Below, one piece after another: positions 49,937 through 57,448 of a stretch of 64,000 nucleotides of DNA (position 1 is its first letter; the number at the start of each line of letters is the position of its first letter). The DNA is taken from contig NZ_PVMZ01000004.1 of assembly GCF_003001815.1 (NCBI RefSeq), positions 186,001-250,000 of the forward strand. The letters are read 5' to 3'. This DNA comes from Actinoplanes italicus (GTDB lineage Bacteria; Actinomycetota; Actinomycetes; Mycobacteriales; Micromonosporaceae). Made by a program: the position numbers and the translations under genes. The notes under the pieces are model-generated. The model saw only the letters and a list, made by a program, of their open reading frames with translations, did no database searches and had not been told where the DNA came from.

Positions 49937-51088
49937 TCAGGGGCTTTCGCTGTCCCCTTCGCCGTCCAGTGAGAGACGATCGTCGGCCAGCACGATCCGG
50001 CCCGGTCCGGGCAGGCGGGCCGCGCCCAGGCGCCACCGGCCCTCGACCGGCTCGGCGACGTTGACCGTCGTGCTGTCCGGCGAGCAGGCGGCCAGCGACA
50101 GCACGGCCCCCGCCGGGATCCGGTCCGCTGGACCGTCCAGGTCGGGCAGCTCAGACGACCACTGCTCGCCGAGATCAGCGAACGTTCGCGTCCGCGCCGC
50201 CGCGACCGCCCGGGTACCGGCATCGGCCAGCACGGCACACCGCTCGAGAATCCGCACCCGCGCGACCGCGGTCTCCGACCGTACCCGCCGGATCTGGATC
50301 ATCGACTGGTGGAACGCGAACGCCGCCGCCTTCGGTGCGCCGGCCGGCCCCGGCACCGGCAGGCGCCGCCGCGCTTTCACCCACGGGGCGGTGATCGCGT
50401 CGGCGGCCCGGCCGGTCCGCGACAGATGCCAGAGCCCGTCGTCGTACGGCCACACCTCGACACTGCCGGCCACCAGAGTCCCCGCCGACCCGACGCGCAC
50501 CTCGATACCGGCCGGGCCCGCGCCGACGTCGGCCCCCGTGACATCGCCGCTGTCGACTCGCGCCTGCCGGACGCCGGACAGCCGCAGCTGCACGGTGCAG
50601 TCGCCGTCGGCGTACCGTCGCGGCACCCGCAGCATGACGATTCCGTCGAACCCGGCACCGGCGCGCTCGACCCGCACCAGCGTCGCCGTCGCCCGCGGCA
50701 GGTCGTAGTCGACGGCCAGCCCGGACAACTCCAGCGGCAGCGGGCTCGCGCGGACGTGGCCCTGATAGTCGCGGTAGAACAACTCCTCCGGTCGCGCCGG
50801 CCCCAGCAGCCGCAGCATCGGCTCGCCGCCCTGCCGGATCATCCAGGCCCGCCGCTGCGACCCGAACGCGGCCATCCAGCGCAACGCCCGCCTGGCCAGC
50901 AGGTCACGGCGCCACGGCCGGGCCTGCAGCACGGCGAAGAAATGCGAGGTGTTGTTGTCCCACACGTCGGCGATCCGGGCGACCTCCTGCCGGTCGAAAC
51001 GCCGCGGATCAGCGGCGATCTCCCGGATCCGCTCCACCGAGTGGTCGACCAGTCCCACGAACATCGCCACCGCACCGTTGCCACCCAT
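49937..51088 (-). CDS. Hypothetical protein, tandem paralogue 2
   Basis: A 383-residue paralogue of the preceding-coordinate gene, organised alike: helical N terminus (IAADPRRFDRQEVARIADVWDNN, HFFAVLQARPWRRDLLARR) and a beta-rich C-terminal part (VDYDLPRATATLVRVERAGAGF, MLRVPRRYADGDCTVQLRL, LWHLSRTGRAADAI). The two genes lie 21 bp apart, head to tail, each preceded by ATCGATCTCTACGCTGC before the ATG, so the promoter was duplicated together with the gene. Function unknown. The short beta-rich repeats in the second half suggest ligand or polysaccharide binding, but this is guesswork. Confidence 0.65.
   Translation of the reverse strand: MGGNGAVAMFVGLVDHSVERIREIAADPRRFDRQEVARIADVWDNNTSHFFAVLQARPWRRDLLARRALRWMAAFGSQRRAWMIRQGGEPMLRLLGPARPEELFYRDYQGHVRASPLPLELSGLAVDYDLPRATATLVRVERAGAGFDGIVMLRVPRRYADGDCTVQLRLSGVRQARVDSGDVTGADVGAGPAGIEVRVGSAGTLVAGSVEVWPYDDGLWHLSRTGRAADAITAPWVKARRRLPVPGPAGAPKAAAFAFHQSMIQIRRVRSETAVARVRILERCAVLADAGTRAVAAARTRTFADLGEQWSSELPDLDGPADRIPAGAVLSLAACSPDSTTVNVAEPVEGRWRLGAARLPGPGRIVLADDRLSLDGEGDSESP
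50950..51019. repeat. 70-bp identical segment, copy 2 of 2
   Basis: Second copy of the 70-bp identity shared by the tandem paralogues; same orientation as copy 1, 1,173 bp apart. Confidence 0.9.
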
Positions 51089-51191
51089 GCACCGCAGCGT
51101 AGAGATCGATAATCGATTCCCTCAGCCCCGGCTCAGCGGCTTGAATACCGCCGTGCCGCAGCTTCGCCATCACCGCGCCCCTGGAGGACCG

Positions 51192-51716
51192 ATGCGCTAC
51201 CGGTACCTCGGACCGGCCGAGATAGCCGCCCGCGACGCCCCGCCCGGACGGCCTCTCCGCTCGGCGGCCGACCTGTGGGCCTGGCTGGCCGACACCGACC
51301 CGCGGGACCGGGACGAACCGTTCACCTACGTGGTCACCGCCGACGGCGTGCTGCGGCTGGCCCCACGCCGCAGCGAGCACGTCGCCTGCGCGGGCGGTGA
51401 GGACGTCCTGGCCGCCGGGGAGATCACCTTCGGTACGGACGGCGACGTCACCGACATCACCAACCAGTCGACCGGATACGGCCCCGACCCGTCCTGCTGG
51501 CCCGACGCGGCAGCCGCCCTCGACGCCGCTGGCATCACGCACCCGGGCGGGTTCACCAGCGCTTTCACGTTCCGGTGCTGTCCCGGCTGCGGCCATGTGA
51601 ACCTGGTCAAGGACGACGACCACACCTGTGCCGTGTGCGACGGCAGCCTTATCGATCCCTTGACCGTCACTCGAACGGGTGGACAAGACCTGCTCGGGTC
51701 GCCTCGCGGTGATTAG
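51192..51716 (+). CDS. Zinc-ribbon-containing hypothetical protein
   Basis: A 174-residue protein. Residues ~1-100 form a compact alpha/beta domain (YRYLGPAEIAARDAPPGRPL, FTYVVTADGVLRLAPRRSEHVACAGG, VTDITNQSTGYGPDPSCW). The C terminus carries a zinc ribbon, CCPGCGHVNLVKDDDHTCAVC (two CxxC knuckles). Hypothetical proteins with the same core are common in actinobacteria; function unknown, possibly a nucleic-acid or protein-binding module. The ATG has GGAGGA three bases upstream. It is divergent from the paralogue pair and directly upstream of the PIN pair. Confidence 0.72.
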   Translation: MRYRYLGPAEIAARDAPPGRPLRSAADLWAWLADTDPRDRDEPFTYVVTADGVLRLAPRRSEHVACAGGEDVLAAGEITFGTDGDVTDITNQSTGYGPDPSCWPDAAAALDAAGITHPGGFTSAFTFRCCPGCGHVNLVKDDDHTCAVCDGSLIDPLTVTRTGGQDLLGSPRGD

Positions 51717-51726
51717 ACTTCGCGGC

Positions 51727-51906
51727 GTGACCGACGACGCCGACAAGCCCGACGTGCCGCCCAGCCGCCGCCTTGCCGAACTGCTGGGTCTGCCCGAGCC
51801 GAAGCCGTTCACCGAGGAAGAAGAACGCGCCTACCAGCAGTGGCTCGCTGACGGTGACGCCCAGGTCGAGGCGATCATCGCCCGCCGCCGGCAGCGCGCT
51901 GCATGA
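51727..51906 (+). CDS. VapB-like antitoxin candidate
   Basis: A 59-residue acidic protein beginning with GTG. It is Pro/Asp-rich at the start (DDADKPDVPPSRRLAELLGLPEP) and helical and charged thereafter (FTEEEERAYQQWLADGDAQVEAIIARRRQ). Its stop overlaps the PIN gene by 4 nt (ATGA), the standard antitoxin-toxin arrangement. No recognisable DNA-binding ribbon, so VapB assignment rests on context and size only. Confidence 0.6.
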   Translation: MTDDADKPDVPPSRRLAELLGLPEPKPFTEEEERAYQQWLADGDAQVEAIIARRRQRAA

Positions 51907-52316
51907 CTCTGGCTCGTCCGCACATCCTCGACGCCTCCGCCCTGGTCCAGCTCTTCTCCGGCCATCAGACGCTCATGCGGCTCTTCGACGACGCTGACGC
52001 CGGTGACCGGTTCGTGATCGTGCCGACCCTGGCGATCGCCGAGGCCCAGGCCGTTCTGGGAGCGAAGCCGTCGCACTGGGACCGGATTCTCGGCGTGCGG
52101 AGCCTGCTGACGATCGACCTCAGCCCGCATGTCGCTGTCGAGATCGGCCGCATCGCGGCGCCCAGGCTGCAGCATCACCCCGTGCAGACGGCATTGATCG
52201 GTCCGCTGATGGCCGCTCAGGTGCTGCACGAGGCGAGAATGCTGAACGGTGTGATCGTCACCTGCGTCCCCGAGGCCTACGGCGGCCACGAGGTTGCCGT
52301 ACAAACGATCCGGTAG
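51903..52316 (+). CDS. PIN-domain protein, VapC-like toxin
   Basis: A 137-residue PIN-like protein. ARPHILDASALVQLFSGH provides the first catalytic Asp, and TLAIAEAQAVLG the conserved Glu. The third and fourth acidic residues, usually in a DxxIAA motif and a TxD motif, read LIGPLMAAQVLHEARML and IVTCVPEAY, so both acids seem to be missing. It may be a weakened or redirected PIN nuclease. It is coupled to the upstream acidic protein by ATGA. Role as RNase toxin is inferred from context. Confidence 0.7.
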   Translation: MTLARPHILDASALVQLFSGHQTLMRLFDDADAGDRFVIVPTLAIAEAQAVLGAKPSHWDRILGVRSLLTIDLSPHVAVEIGRIAAPRLQHHPVQTALIGPLMAAQVLHEARMLNGVIVTCVPEAYGGHEVAVQTIR

Positions 52317-52337
52317 CTGTGGTAGTTTTCCGGCGCC

Positions 52338-52484
52338 GTGCACGAAGGACGACCTGAGGAGGTGAGACCGATCAACGCTGTGACCGATCGGGACTCCCCG
52401 CCTCGCATGGCCCGGGGAGTGCCCGTACAGGCATTCCGAAAGGGCTCGATTCCCTATGCGCGTTCTCTCCACCAGCTCGTCTGA
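52338..52484 (+). promoter_or_regulatory. Upstream ORF and structured leader of the hydrolase gene
   Basis: A 48-codon frame starts at GTG 52338 and overlaps the hydrolase start (52456), ending at 52484 in another frame. Before the hydrolase ATG the leader contains two copies of GACCGATC (52366 and 52382), a GAGGAGG site (52356-52362) and a hairpin (ACTCCCC 52393-52399 with GGGGAGT 52414-52420, extended with a bulge). The pattern suggests translation-coupled or attenuation-like control; no known riboswitch class is recognised. Confidence 0.4.
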
Positions 52485-53205
52485 CGGTATTCACGAGCAA
52501 CTGTTCACCCTCGGCCGGCTTCCCGGCGTCCTGTGGACCCCGGCCGGCGCCACCGGCACCCGCCCGCTGATCGTCATCGGCCACGGCGGCGGCCAGCACA
52601 AGAAGCACCCCGCCGTGCTGTACCGGGCGCACCGGTTCGTCACCGACCTGGGCGTCGCCGTGGTGTCCGTGGACGTGCCCAGCCACGGCGACCGGCCCCC
52701 GCATCCCGAACTGCACCGGATCGCCACCGAGAACCAGGCCCGCATCGAGGCCGGCGAGGACGTGGCCCCGCTGCTGGCTGCCTTCCAGCGCATGGCCGCC
52801 GGGTACACCGTTCCGGAATGGCGCTCGGTCCTGGACGCCGTCCAGGAACTCGAGCATGTCGGCGCCGGGCCGGTCGGCTACTGGGGTGTGTCGCTGGGAT
52901 GCGGCCTCGGCGTCCCGTTCGTGGCCGCCGAGCCGCGGGTACGGGCGGCCGTGCTGGGCCTGGGCGGCGGCGCGGCTTCGGCCGAACTCGCCGCCGCGAT
53001 CACGGTTCCGGTCGAGTTCGTCATCGCCTGGGACGACGAACGGGTCCCGCGCGCCGACAGCCTCGCCCTGTACGAGGCGTTCGGCTCCACGGAGAAGGCC
53101 CTGCACGCCTACCCGGGCCGCCACGGCGACCGGATGCCGGAGTTCGAGCTCGACAGCGCGGTCCGTTTCTTCGCCCGGCACCTGACCCCGGTCCCGGTCG
53201 CCTGA
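52456..53205 (+). CDS. Alpha/beta-hydrolase (dienelactone-hydrolase-like)
   Basis: A 249-residue serine hydrolase. The catalytic Ser is in YWGVSLGCGLG (GxSxG), Asp in FVIAWDDERVP, and His in YPGRHGDRMPE, giving a complete triad. The oxyanion strand is LIVIGHGGGQHKKHPAV. The family hydrolyses esters or lactones; the substrate is unknown. The ATG at 52456 is in a structured leader with an overlapping upstream ORF, so translation may be regulated. Terminator hairpin directly downstream. Confidence 0.87.
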   Translation: MRVLSTSSSDGIHEQLFTLGRLPGVLWTPAGATGTRPLIVIGHGGGQHKKHPAVLYRAHRFVTDLGVAVVSVDVPSHGDRPPHPELHRIATENQARIEAGEDVAPLLAAFQRMAAGYTVPEWRSVLDAVQELEHVGAGPVGYWGVSLGCGLGVPFVAAEPRVRAAVLGLGGGAASAELAAAITVPVEFVIAWDDERVPRADSLALYEAFGSTEKALHAYPGRHGDRMPEFELDSAVRFFARHLTPVPVA

Positions 53206-53215
53206 TCCGGTAGAC

Positions 53216-53255
53216 GACGACGGCCCGGCCTGCCGGGGCAGGTCGGGCCGTCGTC
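53216..53255. terminator. Bidirectional terminator hairpin
   Basis: GACGACGGCCCGGCCTGCC (53216-53234) pairs with GGCAGGTCGGGCCGTCGTC (53237-53255), 18 of 19 plus a G-T. It lies between the convergent hydrolase and DUF808 genes. Confidence 0.8.
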
Positions 53256-53261
53256 AGCCGT

Positions 53262-54404
53262 TCACTTCTGCGGCGGATCGGTCTCCGCCGGTCCGGCATC
53301 GGCGGCCGGACTCGCCGCGGGCTTCTCCGGAGCGGCCTGCTCGGGCGCGACGGTCGAACCAGCGACGGTCGAACCAGCGACGGTCGAACCAGCGACGGTC
53401 GAACCAGTGGCCGCCGGTTCAGTGGCCGCCGAATCGGCGGCTGATGGAGCAGCAGCCGCCGAGGCCGGCGGGGTGTCGTCGCCGTGGGACTTCTTGCGGT
53501 GGAAGGTCACCGCCATGAACGCCACGATCAGACCACCGACGATCAGACCGACGACCGCGCTGAGCAGCGTGTTCACCGTCCAGCCGAACACACCGCCGAG
53601 CGCGCCGGTCGCCTCGTGCACGGCGTGCTCGGCGTCGTGGACCAGCGAGTACGGGCCGTGCCAGCCCAGCTCGTGGGCACCCACCAGCAGGATGTGACCA
53701 CCGACCCACAGCATCGCCGCCGTGCCGATCACGCTGAGCGCTGTCAGCACCTTCGGCATCGCCTTGACCAGGCCCCGGCCGAACTTGGCCGCACCCTTGC
53801 TGTCCTTCTCGGCCAGGCGCAGCCCGACGTCGTCCATCTTCACGATCAGGCCGACCGCGCCGTACACCAGCACCGTCATGATCACCGCGACGACCGACAG
53901 GATCGCCAGCCGCGCCCAGAACGTCTCGGTGGCGACCTCGTTCAGCGAGATCACCATGATCTCGGCGGACAGGATCAGGTCGGTGCGGATCGCGCCGGCG
54001 ACCAGGACCTTCTCCTCGGGCTGCTGCTCGGCGGCGTGTTCCTCGTGATGGGCGATCCGCTCCCAGATCTTCTCGGCGCCCTCGTAGCACAGGTAGGCGC
54101 CACCGACCATCAGCAGCGGCGTCAGCAGCACCGGCAGGAACTGGCTGAGCAGCAGGATCACCGGCAGGATGATCAGGAACTTGTTGCGCAACGAGCCGAT
54201 GGCGATGCGTTTGACGATCGGGATCTCCCGCTCCGCGGCGAGACCACGCACGTACTGCGGGGTCACGGCGGCATCGTCGATGACCACGCCGGCGGCCTTG
54301 GCCCCGGCCTTCGCGGCGGCCACTCCGACGTCATCGACGGACGCGGCCGCCGCACGCGCCAGAACCGCCACGTCGTCCAGCAGGGCTGCGAGTCCAGCGC
54401 TCAA
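53262..54404 (-). CDS. DUF808 (YedI-type) membrane protein
   Basis: A 380-residue protein with about eight TMs. Typical family motifs are MSAGLAALLDDVAVLARAAAASVDDV, VVIDDAAVTPQYVRGL, PIVKRIAIGSLRNK, LLMVGGAYLCYEGAEK, and AIRTDLILSAEIMVISLNEVA. Function of the family is unknown. The C terminus has a ~75-residue Ala/Pro/Thr/Glu tail, extra to the family, containing four exact GSTVA repeats encoded by a 15-bp tandem repeat. The ATG start at 54404 has a normal spacing to AAGGGA. Confidence 0.9.
   Translation of the reverse strand: MSAGLAALLDDVAVLARAAAASVDDVGVAAAKAGAKAAGVVIDDAAVTPQYVRGLAAEREIPIVKRIAIGSLRNKFLIILPVILLLSQFLPVLLTPLLMVGGAYLCYEGAEKIWERIAHHEEHAAEQQPEEKVLVAGAIRTDLILSAEIMVISLNEVATETFWARLAILSVVAVIMTVLVYGAVGLIVKMDDVGLRLAEKDSKGAAKFGRGLVKAMPKVLTALSVIGTAAMLWVGGHILLVGAHELGWHGPYSLVHDAEHAVHEATGALGGVFGWTVNTLLSAVVGLIVGGLIVAFMAVTFHRKKSHGDDTPPASAAAAPSAADSAATEPAATGSTVAGSTVAGSTVAGSTVAPEQAAPEKPAASPAADAGPAETDPPQK
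53347..53406. repeat. Four tandem copies of a 15-bp unit in the DUF808 gene
   Basis: GCGACGGTCGAACCA is repeated four times without a mismatch, encoding GSTVA on the minus strand in the low-complexity C-terminal tail. Such perfect in-frame repeats are prone to slippage and length variation. Confidence 0.95.
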
Positions 54405-54684
54405 GGAAGAGGTCCCTTCAAGTCGAAATGCATTCGTGCAGGCTCATTCTCGTCCAGCCGGGCGAGCCACGCATGACCCACCCCGGTGATCACGCTCCCG
54501 GACCGCCACGGCCCAGGGTGCGCCCGGCTCCGGCAATCACCGTGGTCGCCAATACCCACCCGGCCACCATCACAGACAACACGACCGCCTTGGCGGCACC
54601 AGCGTCCTGCGCCTGCCGCTCAAACCTTTCAAAACCCTCATCGGGTACGCCCGACGCGCCATCGCCACACGTAAGATCCTCGAC

Positions 54685-54858
54685 GTGTTGGGCGTCCACT
54701 TCGCGATCACCCGGGAACAGGAACGAGCGCTGCTCGCCGCCGACGAGGCCGGTGACGACACCGACTTCGAATACACGTGGGCGAACTTCGTCGACCTGCG
54801 CGACTTCTTCCAGCGCGCCGCGACCGCCGGGCGGTCCGTGCTCTTCACCGCCACCTGA
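54685..54858 (+). CDS. Small hypothetical protein (DUF1877-like N terminus)
   Basis: A 57-residue frame from GTG 54685. LGVHFAITREQERALLAADE resembles the start of DUF1877-type proteins, and the rest (FEYTWANFVDLRDFFQRAATA) is protein-like with strong GC3 bias, ending 16 bp before the next gene. In-frame open sequence extends upstream (LKPFKTLIGYARRAIATRKI), so the true start is uncertain, or the gene is the remnant of a longer one. Confidence 0.45.
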   Translation: MLGVHFAITREQERALLAADEAGDDTDFEYTWANFVDLRDFFQRAATAGRSVLFTAT

Positions 54859-54874
54859 AGGACGGACACCCCGA

Positions 54875-55732
54875 TTGGCAACGCTCGACGAACTGCTCTC
54901 CGGCGCGATCCGGGTCCGCGTGACCACGGTCGGCGCGCCCGGGGACCCGGTACTGGATGTCGCCGATCCGGCGGAGCTCGAGCTGCTGCGCGAGGCCCTG
55001 ACCGTCGAGCGCGTCACCGACGGTTACTGCATGTGCCACGGTGACCTGGAGTTCGTGTTCACCGGCGGTGACGACCGGCGGACCGTCGTCGGACTGCACC
55101 ACGGCGTCGCGCTGCGCTGGACGGGCTGGAACGGCGACGCCCTCCTGCGCGACGGCGACCGGGTGCTGCACTGGCTCGCCCGGCACGGCGTCGACGGCCC
55201 ACTCGTCCAGGCCGAGCACCGGCAGGCCGAACGCGAGCGGGAACTGCTCGGCAGGCAGGCCTGGACAGCTGCGGCGCCCGCCGCCGTACGCGACCTTCTG
55301 GATCTGGCGATCGCCGCCGCGCACACCACCGGAGTGATCGCGCCAAGTGTGCACGCCCTCGTCACGGACCGTCTCGCCCAGGCCTTCCCGGACCCGGCCG
55401 AACGCGCCGCCGCCCTGCTGACCTGGTACGGCTCGGGGACCGGGCGCTACTCCGGCTATCCGGTGTACGAGACGCTGCCCGCACCCGCACTCGCCGACAC
55501 CCCGATCGCCGAGATCATCGACGCGTTGCAACGCTTCCCGGACGACCGCGTCGCCGCCGGCGCCGTGCGGCACCTGTGCGCCTGGAAGAGCCGCGCGCAC
55601 CTGAGACGCGATATCGCCCGGTTGCCCGACGACGTACGCGCCCGGCTGCTGGCAGTGGCCCGCGAGTCCGATGACGACAGCACCCGGCGGCGGGCGGAAC
55701 AGCATCTCACCGCGGGGCCGTCGCGCTCCTGA
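54875..55732 (+). CDS. Hypothetical protein
   Basis: A 285-residue soluble protein from a TTG start with AAGGAC upstream. Residues ~1-105 form a beta-rich domain (ATLDELLSGAIRVRVTTVG, VTDGYCMCHGDLEFVFTGGDDRRTV, LRWTGWNGDALLRDGDRVLHWL) of a kind seen in other actinobacterial hypothetical proteins. Residues ~110-285 are helical, with ERAAALLTWYGSGTGRYSGYPVYE and a HEAT-like end. Probably in one transcript with the preceding small gene. Function not recognised. Confidence 0.68.
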   Translation: MATLDELLSGAIRVRVTTVGAPGDPVLDVADPAELELLREALTVERVTDGYCMCHGDLEFVFTGGDDRRTVVGLHHGVALRWTGWNGDALLRDGDRVLHWLARHGVDGPLVQAEHRQAERERELLGRQAWTAAAPAAVRDLLDLAIAAAHTTGVIAPSVHALVTDRLAQAFPDPAERAAALLTWYGSGTGRYSGYPVYETLPAPALADTPIAEIIDALQRFPDDRVAAGAVRHLCAWKSRAHLRRDIARLPDDVRARLLAVARESDDDSTRRRAEQHLTAGPSRS

Positions 55733-55869
55733 AAGACAGACGTATCGAATTCTTCGAACCGGTCTCCGTCCCGATGCAGCGCCCCTACATTTTGGGGACC
55801 AAGTCGATGTTTGAAACGGCGCGGGCCCCATTTTCGTGAGAATGCGGCGCCGGTCGGAGGGGACTCGAG

Positions 55870-56211
55870 ATGCACAGATTGATGCGACTTCTCGCCACGG
55901 GAGCCGGCCTCGCGGCCGCGGCGGCCATCGGTATCGTTCCCGTGCTGGCAGCACCGGCAGGAGCTGCGACGATCCACGCGGTACCGGCTCAGGAATGCTG
56001 CACTCTCCCGGACATCGAGGACGCAATCAATGATGCCGCGGACGATATCGCTGAACTGACCGGCTCCGAGGACCAGGAACAGGGCACGTCGCAGGAGGAG
56101 ACCGGCCCGCAACGGCGTACCGCCGAGGACTACGAAGCCTGCTGGGCCGAACTCGACGCGTCCGGGGAGACCAGATATTACTTCCGCGATCCCTGCGAGT
56201 TCTACGAATAG
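55870..56211 (+). CDS. Small secreted acidic protein
   Basis: A 113-residue protein with a clear signal peptide (RLMRLLATGAGLAAAAAIGIVPVLAAPAGA, cleavage after AGA). The mature ~80 residues are very acidic (DIEDAINDAADDIAELTGSEDQEQG) with four Cys in CC, AC and PC contexts that could form disulphides. It ends RYYFRDPCEFYE. The ATG has an excellent GGAGGGG site. No family recognised. Confidence 0.72.
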   Translation: MHRLMRLLATGAGLAAAAAIGIVPVLAAPAGAATIHAVPAQECCTLPDIEDAINDAADDIAELTGSEDQEQGTSQEETGPQRRTAEDYEACWAELDASGETRYYFRDPCEFYE

Positions 56212-56270
56212 ACGGACGCGCTGCCGCAGGCGGGTGCGGCCGGGCTGACAGCACGCTCTACCCTGCCGTC

Positions 56271-57413
56271 ATGGCACTCTTCGGGGCGATGACGATCAAT
56301 ACCCGCCGGCGGCCCACCGCCCCGTTCAGCGTGACGGTCGACATCGTCGGACCGGAGCAGGCAAGCGCCTACCCGCACTCGTACGACGTGACCGTCCCGG
56401 ACGGGGCCGCGGTCCGGGCCGTACCGCTGCTGTCGATTTTGAACTCCGGTGAGCAACGGCTGATCGTCGTCGGCGACATCCGGGTGACGGTGCACCGCGA
56501 TCTGCGCACCACCCTGACCGTCGTGGTCCGCGGCCTGTGGCTGACCGACGCGGGCGACAGCCCCGCCGGGCCGACCGCCACCAACTGGCGCATGGAGATG
56601 ACCGACGACCGGCTGACCGACCTGCTCGGCACGGCGATCCGGGCCGTGCCGTACGGCAGCCACGCTGACCCCGAAGGCCTGGCCACCGAGATCGCCAAGG
56701 CACACGCCGAACGGTCCCGCGACGGCATCCGCGCGCTGCGGTCCTTCCGGTACTGCATGGAGCACCTGGTCGGCTCCAGCCTGCGCGGCAGCACCCACAA
56801 GCTGGAAGGCATCCTCGCCGACGTCGTCGAACTGTCCACCCTGATCGGCCGGGTCGCCGACGAGGCCCGCGAGGCGGCTCGCGGCGGCATGGGTGCGTGG
56901 ATCACCAACCCGGCCGCCTACCACGCCCAGCGCCGCCTGCAGGATCCGGCACTGCCGTCGCGGCCCGGCGGGCGGCGCGCCAAACGGGCCGCGTGGTTCC
57001 CCATCCTGGACGCCGGCGTACGCCAGTGCCGCGCCATGGAGACCGAGGCGTGCGCCGAGGCGCCACTGCTGCACAGCCTGCTCAACGCCGCCTCCACGAT
57101 CGCCGTGACACGCGAGGCCCAGGCGCAGGAGACGTTCAACATGGTCGCGGCCGTCGGTGGCGTCATGTTCGGTGTGCCCGCGCTGATCCTGGCCCTCTAC
57201 GACGCCTCCGACATCCTGCCGCTGCATGTCGGCAACGCCGTCGTCCTGGTCCCGCTGGTCATCGGCGGCCTGATCGCCGCGATGATCGCGGCCGTGCTGC
57301 CGGGCCGCCGCAAGACCGGCAAGGCCCGCAGGTTCGCGGTCGCCATGGCCGCCGTCCTGGTGATGCTGGCGATCCTGGCCAGCGCCGGCACCCTGGTCAC
57401 CCCGGGCTCCTGA
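56271..57413 (+). CDS. Membrane-anchored protein of unknown function, CorA-like C terminus
   Basis: A 380-residue protein. Cytoplasmic residues ~1-285 include VTVHRDLRTTLTVVVRGLWL and a helical region (RSFRYCMEHLVGSSLRGST, DVVELSTLIGRVADEAREAA). At the C terminus are three hydrophobic helices (FNMVAAVGGVMFGVPALILAL, AVVLVPLVIGGLIAAMIAAVL, FAVAMAAVLVMLAILASAG). Long soluble helices before terminal TMs are reminiscent of CorA-type cation channels, but the GMN motif is absent. Function unknown. Convergent with the NB-ARC regulator 35 bp downstream. Confidence 0.68.
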   Translation: MALFGAMTINTRRRPTAPFSVTVDIVGPEQASAYPHSYDVTVPDGAAVRAVPLLSILNSGEQRLIVVGDIRVTVHRDLRTTLTVVVRGLWLTDAGDSPAGPTATNWRMEMTDDRLTDLLGTAIRAVPYGSHADPEGLATEIAKAHAERSRDGIRALRSFRYCMEHLVGSSLRGSTHKLEGILADVVELSTLIGRVADEAREAARGGMGAWITNPAAYHAQRRLQDPALPSRPGGRRAKRAAWFPILDAGVRQCRAMETEACAEAPLLHSLLNAASTIAVTREAQAQETFNMVAAVGGVMFGVPALILALYDASDILPLHVGNAVVLVPLVIGGLIAAMIAAVLPGRRKTGKARRFAVAMAAVLVMLAILASAGTLVTPGS

Positions 57414-57448
57414 CCGCGCCACCCGGCCGCCGGATCGGCGGGCACCGG

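Noticed and set aside
52437..52458. tRNA T-arm-like hairpin (AGGG, CTCGATT loop, CCCT)
   Set aside because: No acceptor, D or anticodon arm in the surrounding sequence; considered part of the hydrolase leader.
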